The position numbers and the translations under genes are program-made. The notes under the pieces were generated by a model. The model ran no database searches. It worked only from the letters and a program-made list of their open reading frames with translations, and had not been told where the DNA came from. Below are positions 26,674 to 35,309 of a stretch of 64,000 nt of DNA, in pieces. The stretch comes from Flaviaesturariibacter aridisoli (GTDB taxonomy: Bacteria > Bacteroidota > Bacteroidia > Chitinophagales > Chitinophagaceae): assembly GCF_004343705.1 (NCBI RefSeq), contig NZ_SKFH01000004.1, positions 62,001-126,000 of the forward strand. The letters run 5' to 3'. Within the stretch, counting starts at the first letter, position 1. Each line of letters opens with the position of its first letter.

Positions 26674-26700
26674 AAAACCCCGCCTTGGGCGGGGTTTTTC
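26674..26700 (+). terminator. terminator of the M48 peptidase gene
   Basis: AAAACCCCGCC / GGCGGGGTTTT 11-bp stem with a 3-nt loop and a T tract. Confidence 0.92.
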
Positions 26701-26712
26701 TTTGCTTCAACC

Positions 26713-26743
26713 TTGTACATATGGTGATTTTACACTACTTTTG
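26713..26743 (+). promoter_or_regulatory. promoter of the DUF3052-like gene
   Basis: TTG (26713-26715), 20-nt spacer, TACTTTTG (26736-26743). The leader to the ATG at 26811 is about 60 nt. Confidence 0.5.
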
Positions 26744-26810
26744 CAATCTGTTTGTGTGAAAAACCCCGCCAAAACCCTCCACTGCTTGTTCATAAAACCC
26801 GGAAACAATT

Positions 26811-27275
26811 ATGTCACAAACAATCGTAGAGAAGTTACAGCTTAAGAACGAAAAGACGATATTGATCCAAGGCCTCCCTTCCTCCATCGAAAAGCAGTTT
26901 GCCAAATTATCGTTCGCAAAGAATCTCACGCCGCTGCTCCGCACACGTAAATTGGATTTTGCTCTTGTTTTCGCTGTTAACGAATCGCAACTGAACAACA
27001 TTCTGCAGGACATTATGCCGGCTCTCAAAGACGAAACCCGTCTCTGGGTAGCACACCCGAAGTCGACGTCCAAGATTTCTACCGACCTGAACCGCGAAAG
27101 CAGCTGGAACAAACTGTTAACGGCCGGTTACGAAAGCTCGGAACAAGTAACGCTCGACCACGTCTGGAATGCCGTCAACTTCCGGAAAGCCGAAGTGCTG
27201 GAAGTACTGGAAGAAGTGGTTGAAGTTGTGGTAGCGGCCAAGCCGTCCCGTAAGCGAAAAGCAGTCACCGCATAG
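26811..27275 (+). CDS. DUF3052-like protein
   Basis: A 154-aa soluble protein. The central ILIQGLP start and the LWVAHPKSTSKISTDLNRESSW segment near residue 78, followed by VTLDHVWNAVNFRK, resemble the DUF3052 family (LWVxxPKKxSxxxTD), whose function is unknown. The C-terminus is Val/Glu-rich then strongly basic (AKPSRKRKAVTA), suggestive of nucleic-acid contact, but that is only inference. It has its own promoter and terminator. Confidence 0.65.
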   Translation: MSQTIVEKLQLKNEKTILIQGLPSSIEKQFAKLSFAKNLTPLLRTRKLDFALVFAVNESQLNNILQDIMPALKDETRLWVAHPKSTSKISTDLNRESSWNKLLTAGYESSEQVTLDHVWNAVNFRKAEVLEVLEEVVEVVVAAKPSRKRKAVTA

Positions 27276-27281
27276 AATAAC

Positions 27282-27307
27282 AGCCCCTTAACGAGGGGCT
27301 TTTTCTT
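27282..27307 (+). terminator. terminator of the DUF3052-like gene
   Basis: AGCCCCT / AGGGGCT 7-bp stem, 5-nt loop, followed by TTTTC. Confidence 0.88.
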
Positions 27308-27447
27308 TGCTGTTTTCCGAATTTGTACACGTACGGATGCGTTGAAGCGCAGAGGAAATAATTCTACACGGATCAGCAATGACTTCGTCAGCCTCTGCTC
27401 TGCCCCCCTGTGCCTTTCGTTGGCATGTTAATAGTAGCAATAGGAGC

Positions 27448-28638
27448 ATGACGAACACTCCAACCGCCACATGGCCCAACATCAGCACGATAGACCTGCT
27501 TTGCTTTTCGCACCTGCGCTGGAACTTCGTTTACCAACGACCACAACACCTGCTTAGCCGCTTTGCGAAACACACGCGCGTTTTTTTTGTTGAAGAACCG
27601 ATCTTCCACGATGGCGCCAACCGTCTGCAGATCAACGAGACGGTAAAAAATGTGTTCGTAGTTGTTCCGCACCTGCAGCACGGTCTCGCGGAGAATGATG
27701 TGCTCGCGGCCCAACGCGAACTGATCAACGATCTCATCTCGGTCATGGAGATAAATAAATACCTCAGTTGGTATTATACGCCGATGGCACTGCCGTTCAG
27801 CGATCACCTCGAGCCTGCGGCAACCGTGTACGATTGCATGGACGAACTTTCGGCATTCAAATTCGCACCCGTTGCACTGAAGGAAAACGAGCAGCGACTG
27901 CTGCGCAGGGCCGATGTCGTCTTTACCGGCGGCTACAGCATTTACGAAGCGAAGCGCAACACGCATGCGCACATCTACCCGTTCCCGAGCAGTATCGATC
28001 GCGACCACTTCGCCGCCGCACGTTCCATCGAGCAGGATCCGGCCGACCAGGCTTCGATCCCGCATCCGCGCTTTGGATTTTACGGTGTGATCGACGAGCG
28101 CTTCGACATCGACATGATCGGCACTGCCGCTACCGCACGCCCCGATTGGCAGTTTGTACTCATCGGACCCATCGTTAAGATCGACCCGGCTTCGCTGCCC
28201 CAGAACCCCAACATCCACTACCTCGGAGGCAAGGATTACAAGGAACTGCCGCACTACCTCGCCGGCTGGGACGTAGCGATCATCCCCTTTGCACAAAACG
28301 AATCGACACGCTTCATCAGCCCCACAAAAACGCCGGAATACCTCGCCGCCGGAAAGCCCGTGATCTCGACGCCGATCCGCGACGTCGTATCACCGTATGG
28401 CGACAACGCCCTGGTGCATATTGCTGCCAACGCAGATGAATTCGTGAATGCCGGCGACGCCCTGCTGGCCAGCCGCGATCATACTTCCTGGCTGCAGCGC
28501 GTGGACCAGTTTCTCGCCGGCAACTCCTGGGACCGTACCTGGAGCGAGATGGCGCAACACATCGAAGCCCGTATCGTTTCGCGCCACAGTATAGCCCGCG
28601 AAGCAGATGCTTCCTTCGCTTCTACCCAGTCGCTTTAA
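27448..28638 (+). CDS. glycosyltransferase, GT-B fold (family 1/4 type)
   Basis: A 396-aa cytosolic glycosyltransferase. The start MTNTPTATWPNISTIDLLCFSHLRW at 27448 is preferred to a frame 69 bp longer that begins with unrelated residues. The WNFVYQRPQHLLSRFA motif near residue 28 is typical of a group annotated as glycosyltransferases or UDP-galactopyranose-mutase partners. The C-terminal nucleotide-sugar site reads FISPTKTPEYLAAGKPVISTPIRDV with the conserved Glu. It lies 31 bp before the GH1-RmlD fusion, followed by galM, so it probably belongs to a sugar or exopolysaccharide cluster. Donor and acceptor are unknown. Confidence 0.85.
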   Translation: MTNTPTATWPNISTIDLLCFSHLRWNFVYQRPQHLLSRFAKHTRVFFVEEPIFHDGANRLQINETVKNVFVVVPHLQHGLAENDVLAAQRELINDLISVMEINKYLSWYYTPMALPFSDHLEPAATVYDCMDELSAFKFAPVALKENEQRLLRRADVVFTGGYSIYEAKRNTHAHIYPFPSSIDRDHFAAARSIEQDPADQASIPHPRFGFYGVIDERFDIDMIGTAATARPDWQFVLIGPIVKIDPASLPQNPNIHYLGGKDYKELPHYLAGWDVAIIPFAQNESTRFISPTKTPEYLAAGKPVISTPIRDVVSPYGDNALVHIAANADEFVNAGDALLASRDHTSWLQRVDQFLAGNSWDRTWSEMAQHIEARIVSRHSIAREADASFASTQSL

Positions 28639-28669
28639 GCGACGTTTTTGCTGAACGAAACACTACCGG

Positions 28670-30859
28670 ATGGGAGTCAAACAGCCTTCAGCCGGTGAAC
28701 CGGAATTATGGGGCGGCCTCGAATGCACGATCAACCGTGTAGGCGACCGTTACCTCGACCAGTTTGCCCTGGCTAATCTATACGAACAACCGAATTCGGA
28801 GCAGGTGGCTACCCTCGGCGTCCGGAAGCTGCGCTTTCCCATACTCTGGGAAAAGCATCAGCCGGAGGCCGGGGGGGCGATCGATTGGAGTTACACGGCG
28901 GCCCAGCTGGACTACTACAGCGGGCAAGGTATCGACATCATTGCCACACTGGTGCACCACGGTAGCGGTCCCCGTTTCACCAACCTGCTCGACGAACGCT
29001 TTCCCGAGCTGCTTGCCGAATACGCAGAAAGCGTAGCTCGCCGCTTTCCCCGGCTGGAATATTATACGCCGGTCAATGAGCCCCTCACTACCGCGCGCTT
29101 CAGCGGGTTGTACGGGCTTTGGTACCCCCATCGCCGCGACAATGCCAGCTTCCTGCGCTGCCTGCTGAACGAACTCAAGGGAACCGTGCTGGCCATGGCT
29201 GCGATCCGCCGCATCAACCCGGCGGCGAAGCTGCTGCAAACCGAAGACCTGGGAAAGGTATACAGCACCCCGCTGCTTCGCTACCAGGCGGCTTTTGAAA
29301 ACGAGCGCCGCTGGCTCACGTTCGACCTGCTGTGCGGGCGCGTGGATGAAAGGCATGCGCTCTGGGATTTTATCCTTGGACACGGGATCGAAGAAGCCGA
29401 CCTCCGCTTCTTCCTGGGGCATCCCTGCCCGCCCGATATCTGCGGCTTCAACTACTATGTGACCTCGGAACGTTTTCTCGACCAGGATACAAAGCGGTAC
29501 CCGCACCTGAAAGCCGGTGGGAACGGGCGCCACCGGTACGTGGATGTGGAAGCCGTGCGGGTGCCGGTAGAGGAGCCTATGGGGCCATCCGTATTATTAC
29601 GGGAAGCCTGGGAGCGGTACGCCCTTCCTATGGCCGTTACCGAAGTGCACCTGCATTGTCACCGCGAGGAGCAGCTCCGCTGGTTCCGCCATATCTGGAA
29701 CGAATGCAGTGCATTGAAGCGGGAGGGACTTGACTTGCTGGCCGTTACCACCTGGGCCCTGATGGGTTCCTTCGGCTGGAGCAAGCTCCTTACCTGTACG
29801 GAATGCGATTACGAGCCCGGGGCCTTCGACATACGTAGTGGCGCGGCCCGCCCCACGGCGCTTGCGCGCTACCTGCAGTCGCTGAAGCAGGAATCTGCCG
29901 ACGAACACCTGGCAACAGAGCCGGGCTGGTGGCAGCGCGAAACCCGGTATTATCACAAACACCTGCCCGCGCCCACAGAACGCTTCAAACTGCAGCGCAA
30001 GCGCCGGCCGATCCTGATCATCGGCAAGCGCGGAACGCTCGGGCAAGCTTTCGCGCGCCTGTGCAGCGAGCGCTCGCTCGATTACGTGCTGGCCAGCCGG
30101 CAGGACTGCGATATTGCCTCGGCGGCTTCTGTGGCCGAGGCCCTGGACCGCTTCCGGCCCTGGGCTGTGGTGAATGCTGCAGGCTTTGTGCGGGTAGATG
30201 AAGCGGAGGAAGAAGCCGACGCCTGCTACCGCGAAAACAGCGAAGGTCCCCTGCAGCTGGCGCTGGCCTGTGCGGAACGCGGGCTGCCGCTAGTGAGCTT
30301 TTCCTCCGACCTGGTGTTTGACGGTAAAAAAGACGGCCCCTACGTGGAAAGCGACCCGGTGGCACCGCTGAACGTATACGGGGCGAGCAAGGCCCGCGCC
30401 GAGCAGTTGGTGCAGGAGGCGTATCCGGAAGCGCTGATGGTGCGCACGAGTGCGTTCTTCGGCCCCTGGGACCGCTACAACTTCTTTCATTGGGTGGCGG
30501 AGGGCTTGCGCGATGGACGGCCGCTGCGTGTGGCCTGCGACCTGCTTGTGTCACCTACCTATGTGCCCGACCTCGTGCATACAGCGCTCGACCTGCTGAT
30601 CGACCGGGCCGGGGGCATCTGGCACCTGGCCAACAGCGGAAGCTATACCTGGGCGGAGCTCGCGGCGCTGGTGGCCCGGCAGGAGGGACTGGACCGGTCG
30701 CTGCTGGAGCCGGTGCCGGCCATTGAAATGGGCTATCCGGCATGCCGGCCGCACAACAGTGTGCTGGGCACGGAACGCGGAGCCTTGCTTCCCGATGCGG
30801 GGAACGCGTTCCATCGCTATTTTGCAGCGAAGACCCGGCACGTGGAATTGATCGACTAA
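28670..30859 (+). CDS. fusion of a GH1-like glycosidase and an RmlD-like sugar-nucleotide reductase
   Basis: A 729-aa two-domain protein. Residues 12-400 are a GH1-like TIM barrel: acid/base Glu137 in YTPVNEP and probable nucleophile Glu325 in MAVTEVH (ITENG in classical GH1). From about residue 445 an extended SDR domain follows: RPILIIGKRGTLGQA (nucleotide loop), SFSSDLVFDG and the catalytic YGASK, matching RmlD (dTDP-4-dehydrorhamnose reductase). A hydrolase fused to a nucleotide-sugar reductase is hard to reconcile with simple degradation; the GH1 part may act as a transglycosylase or sensor. No signal peptide. Gene order is glycosyltransferase, this gene, galM. Confidence 0.88.
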   Translation: MGVKQPSAGEPELWGGLECTINRVGDRYLDQFALANLYEQPNSEQVATLGVRKLRFPILWEKHQPEAGGAIDWSYTAAQLDYYSGQGIDIIATLVHHGSGPRFTNLLDERFPELLAEYAESVARRFPRLEYYTPVNEPLTTARFSGLYGLWYPHRRDNASFLRCLLNELKGTVLAMAAIRRINPAAKLLQTEDLGKVYSTPLLRYQAAFENERRWLTFDLLCGRVDERHALWDFILGHGIEEADLRFFLGHPCPPDICGFNYYVTSERFLDQDTKRYPHLKAGGNGRHRYVDVEAVRVPVEEPMGPSVLLREAWERYALPMAVTEVHLHCHREEQLRWFRHIWNECSALKREGLDLLAVTTWALMGSFGWSKLLTCTECDYEPGAFDIRSGAARPTALARYLQSLKQESADEHLATEPGWWQRETRYYHKHLPAPTERFKLQRKRRPILIIGKRGTLGQAFARLCSERSLDYVLASRQDCDIASAASVAEALDRFRPWAVVNAAGFVRVDEAEEEADACYRENSEGPLQLALACAERGLPLVSFSSDLVFDGKKDGPYVESDPVAPLNVYGASKARAEQLVQEAYPEALMVRTSAFFGPWDRYNFFHWVAEGLRDGRPLRVACDLLVSPTYVPDLVHTALDLLIDRAGGIWHLANSGSYTWAELAALVARQEGLDRSLLEPVPAIEMGYPACRPHNSVLGTERGALLPDAGNAFHRYFAAKTRHVELID

Positions 30860-30873
30860 ACAGCACCCCGCAC

Positions 30874-31956
30874 ATGGCCCTTACGCACAGCGACCCGCAG
30901 ACAGCGCTCGACGCCGCCGCTTTCAACAAGGATATTTCCGGAAAGCAGACCGCCCTTTACTGGCTCAGCAACGGCACGGTCCAGGCCGCGGTGACCAACT
31001 ACGGCGCCCGTCTCGTGGCGCTGTTCGTACCCGACCGCGACGGGGCCCTGCGCGACGTGGTGCTCGGATTCGATAACATCGATCAGTACGTTAAAGACGG
31101 CGACTACCACGGCGCCATCGTGGGTCGCTATGCCAACCGCATTGCCCGCGGGCGCTTTTCACTCGACGGAAAAGAATACGCACTGGCCATCAATAATGCA
31201 CCCAATCACCTTCACGGGGGTATCGTTGGTTTCAATGCTGTTGTGTGGGACGTGCTGTCGGCCGACGACCGGGTACTGGTGCTCCGCCATGTGAGCCCGG
31301 ATGGCGACGAAGGCTACCCCGGCCGGCTCGAACTGACCGTGCGCTATACGTTGGAGGACAGCAACCGCCTGTCGGTGACGTTCGAAGCGACCACCGACGC
31401 ACCGACCGTACTGAATGTGTGCAACCACGCTTATTTCAACCTGAACGGGCAGGGGAGCGGAACTGCCATGGATCATACCCTTTTTGTAAATGCCGGTCAC
31501 TATACGCCCGTGGACGAGTTCCTGATCCCTACCGGCGACCTCGCCTTCGTTACAGGGACGCCCTTCGATTTCAGCACTCCTGCGCGCATCGGGGAGCGGG
31601 TGGACAACGATCACCCACAACTTTACCATGGCGCAGGCTACGATCATAATTTCGTGCTGATCGACAGCGGGGAGGAGCTGAAGCTGGCGGCTGTGGCCAC
31701 CGGCGATAAGAGCGGCATCCAGTTGGTCATTCACACTACCGAGCCCGGTATCCAGCTCTATACCGGCAATTACCTGCAGGCCAGCAAGCGACTTAAATAC
31801 GGCCTTACGGACGAACGGCGTTCCGCCTTCTGCCTGGAAACCCAGCACTTCCCCGACTCGCCGAACAAGCCTGAATTCCCTTCCGTAGAACTACGGCCCG
31901 GGCAGGCTTTTTATAGCCGGACCGACTTCCGCTTTCTCGCCGTGGAAAACAAATAA
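30874..31956 (+). CDS. galM: aldose 1-epimerase (galactose mutarotase)
   Basis: Interconverts alpha and beta anomers of galactose or glucose. The 360-aa beta-sandwich protein has the family residues: GRYANRIARGRF, NHLHGG, the catalytic His in NVCNHAYFNLNG, YDHNFVL and the catalytic Glu in FCLETQHFPDSPN. The start at 30874 is 14 bp after the fusion gene; a longer frame runs inside that gene and is discarded. No signal peptide, so cytosolic. It is convergent with galK across a shared terminator, together forming the start of the Leloir pathway. Confidence 0.95.
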   Translation: MALTHSDPQTALDAAAFNKDISGKQTALYWLSNGTVQAAVTNYGARLVALFVPDRDGALRDVVLGFDNIDQYVKDGDYHGAIVGRYANRIARGRFSLDGKEYALAINNAPNHLHGGIVGFNAVVWDVLSADDRVLVLRHVSPDGDEGYPGRLELTVRYTLEDSNRLSVTFEATTDAPTVLNVCNHAYFNLNGQGSGTAMDHTLFVNAGHYTPVDEFLIPTGDLAFVTGTPFDFSTPARIGERVDNDHPQLYHGAGYDHNFVLIDSGEELKLAAVATGDKSGIQLVIHTTEPGIQLYTGNYLQASKRLKYGLTDERRSAFCLETQHFPDSPNKPEFPSVELRPGQAFYSRTDFRFLAVENK

Positions 31957-31977
31957 CACAGCATGGAGACTGTTAGC

Positions 31978-32009
31978 AAAAGAGGCAGCACTTTCGTACT
32001 GCCTCTTTT
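31978..32009. terminator. bidirectional terminator between galM and galK
   Basis: AAAAGAGGCAG / CTGCCTCTTTT 11-bp perfect stem with a 10-nt loop; the A/T ends supply a T tract on either strand. It lies exactly between the two convergent genes. Confidence 0.92.
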
Positions 32010-32013
32010 CATT

Positions 32014-33180
32014 TTATAAACGGACAAGCGACGAGCCGTCGCCGATCTGTACAGTAATGGGGGTTAATTCCAGCCCGGTGGCCTCATGGTATTTCGGCGC
32101 CAGGCCCGCAACAAGCGCATCGATGGCATCTTCCCGAACGATGTTGAGGGTGCAGCCGCCGAAGCCGCCGCCCATCATCCGCGCGCCCAGCACCGCGTCG
32201 TTTTCGCGTACCGCGTTTACGAGGAAGTCAAGCTCCTTGCAGCTCACTTCGTATTCATCGCTGAGGCCGCGGTGGGTGCGGTACAGCTTCATACCAAGCT
32301 CCACGAGGTCGCCGCGCTCCAGGTCGGCACATGCGGCCAGGAGTCGCTCGTTTTCTTCTACCACGTACTTGCATCGGCGGTAGATGAGCTCGTCCTGCTG
32401 CTGCAACACTTCCTGCAGCATCGGCATCGTCACGTCGCGGAGGCTTTTGACCTCCGGGAAGCGTTCCTGCACCATCGATACACCGGCCTCGCACTGCTGG
32501 CGGCGCACGTTGTATTCGGAGGAGGCGAGGGAATGCTTCACATTCGTATTCAGCAGGAGCAGCTTGTAACCCGCCAGGTGGCAGGGCACATAGCGGTAGT
32601 CCATCGAGCGGCAGTCGAGTTGCACTACGTGCTCGGCCTTTCCGAAGGCGGAAGCAAACTGGTCCATGATGCCGCACATAACCCCGGCGTATTCGTGCTC
32701 GGCCTTCTGGGCGATGTAGATCAGCTCTTCGCGGGGCAGGCCTACTTCAAACAGCTCGTTCAGCCCGAAAGCCGTTGCGCATTCCACGGCGGCCGATGAA
32801 GAAAGCCCTGCGCCGAACGGCACCTCGCCGTCGATCACGAGGTTGAAGCCGCCCAACCGGTGGCCGCGTTTGTGAAACTGGGCCACCACGCCGAGGATGT
32901 AATTGGTCCACTGGCCGGGGCGGGGGGCGATGGTATCGAGAGTGGTGCTGAAGCGGTCGTTGAACTCCACGGCCCGCAGCTCGATGCGGTCGTCGTTGCG
33001 ACGGGCCAGGGCCACGTACACTGCCTTATCGATGGCTGCGGGCAGTACATACCCTTCGTTGTAATCCGTGTGTTCGCCGATGATGTTGATGCGACCGGGA
33101 GAGCGGGCAATGAGGGTGGGCGCGCCCCACTCTTCGGTATAAATGGAGGCAACTTTTCGGGCGATCGGACTGTTGTTCAT
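32014..33180 (-). CDS. galK: galactokinase
   Basis: Phosphorylates galactose to galactose 1-phosphate with ATP. The 388-aa GHMP kinase has the galactokinase signature GRINIIGEHTDYNEGYVLPAAID near residue 29, the ATP loop PFGAGLSSSAAVE near 118, the catalytic Asp region GIMDQFASAFGK and RMMGGGFGGCTLN near 335. galT and galE are not in the window. It is convergent with galM and divergent from the GH5-like gene; the 210-bp upstream gap has no operator that I can recognise. Confidence 0.97.
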   Translation of the reverse strand: MNNSPIARKVASIYTEEWGAPTLIARSPGRINIIGEHTDYNEGYVLPAAIDKAVYVALARRNDDRIELRAVEFNDRFSTTLDTIAPRPGQWTNYILGVVAQFHKRGHRLGGFNLVIDGEVPFGAGLSSSAAVECATAFGLNELFEVGLPREELIYIAQKAEHEYAGVMCGIMDQFASAFGKAEHVVQLDCRSMDYRYVPCHLAGYKLLLLNTNVKHSLASSEYNVRRQQCEAGVSMVQERFPEVKSLRDVTMPMLQEVLQQQDELIYRRCKYVVEENERLLAACADLERGDLVELGMKLYRTHRGLSDEYEVSCKELDFLVNAVRENDAVLGARMMGGGFGGCTLNIVREDAIDALVAGLAPKYHEATGLELTPITVQIGDGSSLVRL

Positions 33181-33390
33181 CTAAAGAATTCTTTAAGGTT
33201 TTTAACGGGTAACGAAGCGCTGTTTGTACCCCTTCTGAACTGTAAAAATCGGGCCTGTATGCCCAACCCGCAAAAACCTTTTTTCACCGATAATTAGGGC
33301 CTTTTAAGCCTAATTCAACATCGGCCCCGCAGCCCTATTCGGTTACTTTGCGTCATCATCAGGAAACAATAAAACGGACCCTTTACCACC

Positions 33391-34536
33391 ATGCAACCTC
33401 TTGTACCGAACGCTTCCGCAACGACCGTTCAAGACCCCGAACTGAGCTACCGCTGGTCTGCCGAGAAAGCAGCCGAATGGCAGGAAAAGAACGGCTGGCT
33501 CGTTGGCTGCAATTTCGTTCCCAACAACGCCATCAATCAGCTCGAGATGTGGCAGGCCGAAACCTTCGATCCCTTCCTCATCGACAAAGAGCTCGGCTGG
33601 GCCGCCTCTTTGGGCTTTAATACCGTGCGTGTGTTCCTGCACCACCTCCTTTGGGAGCAGGACCGCAAAGGCTTCCTCGAGCGCATCGATCTTTTCCTCG
33701 ATATCGCCCGGAAGCACGGCATCCGCGCCATGCTGGTGCTGTTCGACGCCGTGTGGGATCCCAACCCGAAACTCGGCAAGCAGCGCGCACCCAAGCACAA
33801 CGTTCACAACTCCGGCTGGGTGCAGTGTCCTGGTTTTGATGTGCTGAATAACCCCGACCGTTACGACGACCTGTACGATTACGTGCACGGCGTGGTCAAC
33901 CACTTCAAGCACGACGACCGCGTGCTGCTGTGGGACCTCTACAACGAGCCCGACAACATGAACCTCGGTTCGTACAAAGACGACAATTATGTCCTGCATA
34001 AAGCGGAGCTTTCGCTCGAGCTGCTGAAGAAGACCATCCGCTGGGTGCGGGGCATCGGTCCCGACCAGCCCATCACCATGGCACCCTGGCAGGAAGGGGA
34101 AAACTGGGAATCCGAACACACCGCGTCGGTGCTCGATAACTATATGTTCACCCATTCCGACGTGATCTCGTTCCATTGCTACGCCAACCGCGACGGTATG
34201 AAGCGCCGCGTAGAACAGCTGAGCCGCTTCGGCCGCCCGATGTTCTGTACCGAATACATGGCGCGTCCCTTCGGCAATACCTTCCAGGAGATCCTGCCGC
34301 TGTTTAAGGAATATGGTGTCAACGCGTACAACTGGGGTTTCGTGGCCGGTAAATCGCAGACACACTGCCCCTGGGACAGCTGGCAGAAGACCTACGACCA
34401 GGAGCCGGAACTCTGGTTCCACGACATCTTCCGCGCCAACGGCGAAGCGTACCGCCAGGAAGAGGTGGATTTCCTCCGCAGCTTTATCGCCGAGGCGAGA
34501 AAGAACCCGGAAAAGATGACCCTGGCGCACGCCTGA
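33391..34536 (+). CDS. GH5-like (clan A) glycoside hydrolase
   Basis: A 381-aa TIM-barrel hydrolase without signal peptide, hence probably cytosolic. Clan GH-A features are visible: WLVGCNFVPNNAINQLEMWQ, FNTVRVFLHHLLW, acid/base Glu186 in WDLYNEPDN and nucleophile Glu288 in PMFCTEYMARP, with YNWGFVAGKSQT near the end. Homologues are often labelled cellulase or 1,4-beta-xylanase, but an intracellular enzyme more likely acts on short oligosaccharides. It is transcribed alone, downstream of the galK promoter region, and ends at a strong terminator. Confidence 0.85.
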   Translation: MQPLVPNASATTVQDPELSYRWSAEKAAEWQEKNGWLVGCNFVPNNAINQLEMWQAETFDPFLIDKELGWAASLGFNTVRVFLHHLLWEQDRKGFLERIDLFLDIARKHGIRAMLVLFDAVWDPNPKLGKQRAPKHNVHNSGWVQCPGFDVLNNPDRYDDLYDYVHGVVNHFKHDDRVLLWDLYNEPDNMNLGSYKDDNYVLHKAELSLELLKKTIRWVRGIGPDQPITMAPWQEGENWESEHTASVLDNYMFTHSDVISFHCYANRDGMKRRVEQLSRFGRPMFCTEYMARPFGNTFQEILPLFKEYGVNAYNWGFVAGKSQTHCPWDSWQKTYDQEPELWFHDIFRANGEAYRQEEVDFLRSFIAEARKNPEKMTLAHA

Positions 34537-34559
34537 CCGGGTCCCCCGAAAAACTAGTC

Positions 34560-34588
34560 AGCCCCCGCCATTCGGCGGGGGCTTTTTC
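34560..34588 (+). terminator. terminator of the GH5-like gene
   Basis: AGCCCCCGCC / GGCGGGGGCT 10-bp stem, ATTC loop, TTTTT. Confidence 0.93.
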
Positions 34589-34619
34589 GTACCTGTACCG
34601 GGGGGGAAACATGCCGCAG

Positions 34620-34853
34620 CTCTATCCGGAGGGCCCGGACCAACAAGCGGAACTTTCCGATGCCCCTGCCGGCGCGTCCGGACCCCTGTCCGGAATATTC
34701 CGGATCGATAGCCGGATGATCCGGATCCCCTTCCGGAACATTCCGGAGCCATACCGGGAACGTCCGGACCTATGAGCGGAACTTTCCGGAACCATGCCGG
34801 GAGTTTCCGTCCCTACAAGCGGCACGTTCCGGGACCAGTCCCGGACGGTCCGG
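34620..34853. repeat. degenerate 21/22-bp tandem array with palindromic core, 11 units
   Basis: Eleven consecutive units start at 34620, 34641, 34662, 34683, 34704, 34725, 34747, 34768, 34790, 34811 and 34833 (eight of 21 nt, three of 22). The conserved core is CCGGAACnTTCCGG, itself palindromic; the fourth and sixth units hold near-perfect palindromes such as TCCGGAATATTCCGGA. All frames are interrupted or shifted by the 22-nt units, so it is not coding. It fills most of the 382-bp gap between the GH5-like gene and a small minus-strand gene, with terminators on both sides. Confidence 0.78.
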
Positions 34854-34864
34854 CTCCCCGGGGC

Positions 34865-34896
34865 GATAAAAAAAGCAGGTCCGGGGGACCTGCTTT
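34865..34896 (-). terminator. terminator of the 83-aa gene
   Basis: AAAGCAGGTCC / GGACCTGCTTT 11-bp stem with a 3-nt loop; on the minus strand followed by a run of T. It also closes the repeat array on the right. Confidence 0.88.
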
Positions 34897-34918
34897 ATAG
34901 GGAGTTCGTTTTTCTGGT

Positions 34919-35170
34919 TTAGTTGCGGAGGTTGTACTTGTAGAAGCCTTCGCGGTGTAGCACCGACTGGGCCGGGATGTTGGTCAGGAGCGAATCCTTG
35001 ACCAGCTTTTCCACCAGGCGGATCTGCTCGAAGTCTTCGCTGGCCTGCGAGATCAGCTTCAGGCTTTCGATCTTCATGATCGCCCGCTTGCTCGACTTTT
35101 GGGTCTGACGCTCAAGCCAGGCACTCTTCTCGGCCAGGTACAGCTGGTGGTTACGGAAATAGGCATGCAT
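34919..35170 (-). CDS. hypothetical protein, 83 aa
   Basis: A small helical, basic, soluble protein (MHAYFRNHQLYLAEKSAWLERQ at the start, a charged central helix, FYKYNLRN at the end). I do not recognise the family. It has its own terminator and an AT-rich 139-bp upstream region typical of a promoter, supporting a real gene. Function unknown. Confidence 0.6.
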   Translation of the reverse strand: MHAYFRNHQLYLAEKSAWLERQTQKSSKRAIMKIESLKLISQASEDFEQIRLVEKLVKDSLLTNIPAQSVLHREGFYKYNLRN

Positions 35171-35309
35171 AGGTAGAAGATTTTAATTAATGATGAGACT
35201 TGCTTGTGGGAAACAAGTTATATCATAAAATCAAAAAACACTACCTCCAATAGCCTCAACCGTATTTTTTGAGGTTGAATGCCCCCTTTCCGTGGTTAAA
35301 AACCCGGCT

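Noticed and set aside
34558-34825. Coding potential in the 21/22-bp array (minus-strand frames of 64-67 codons)
   Set aside because: The 22-nt units shift the frame within the array, and no start or domain is plausible.
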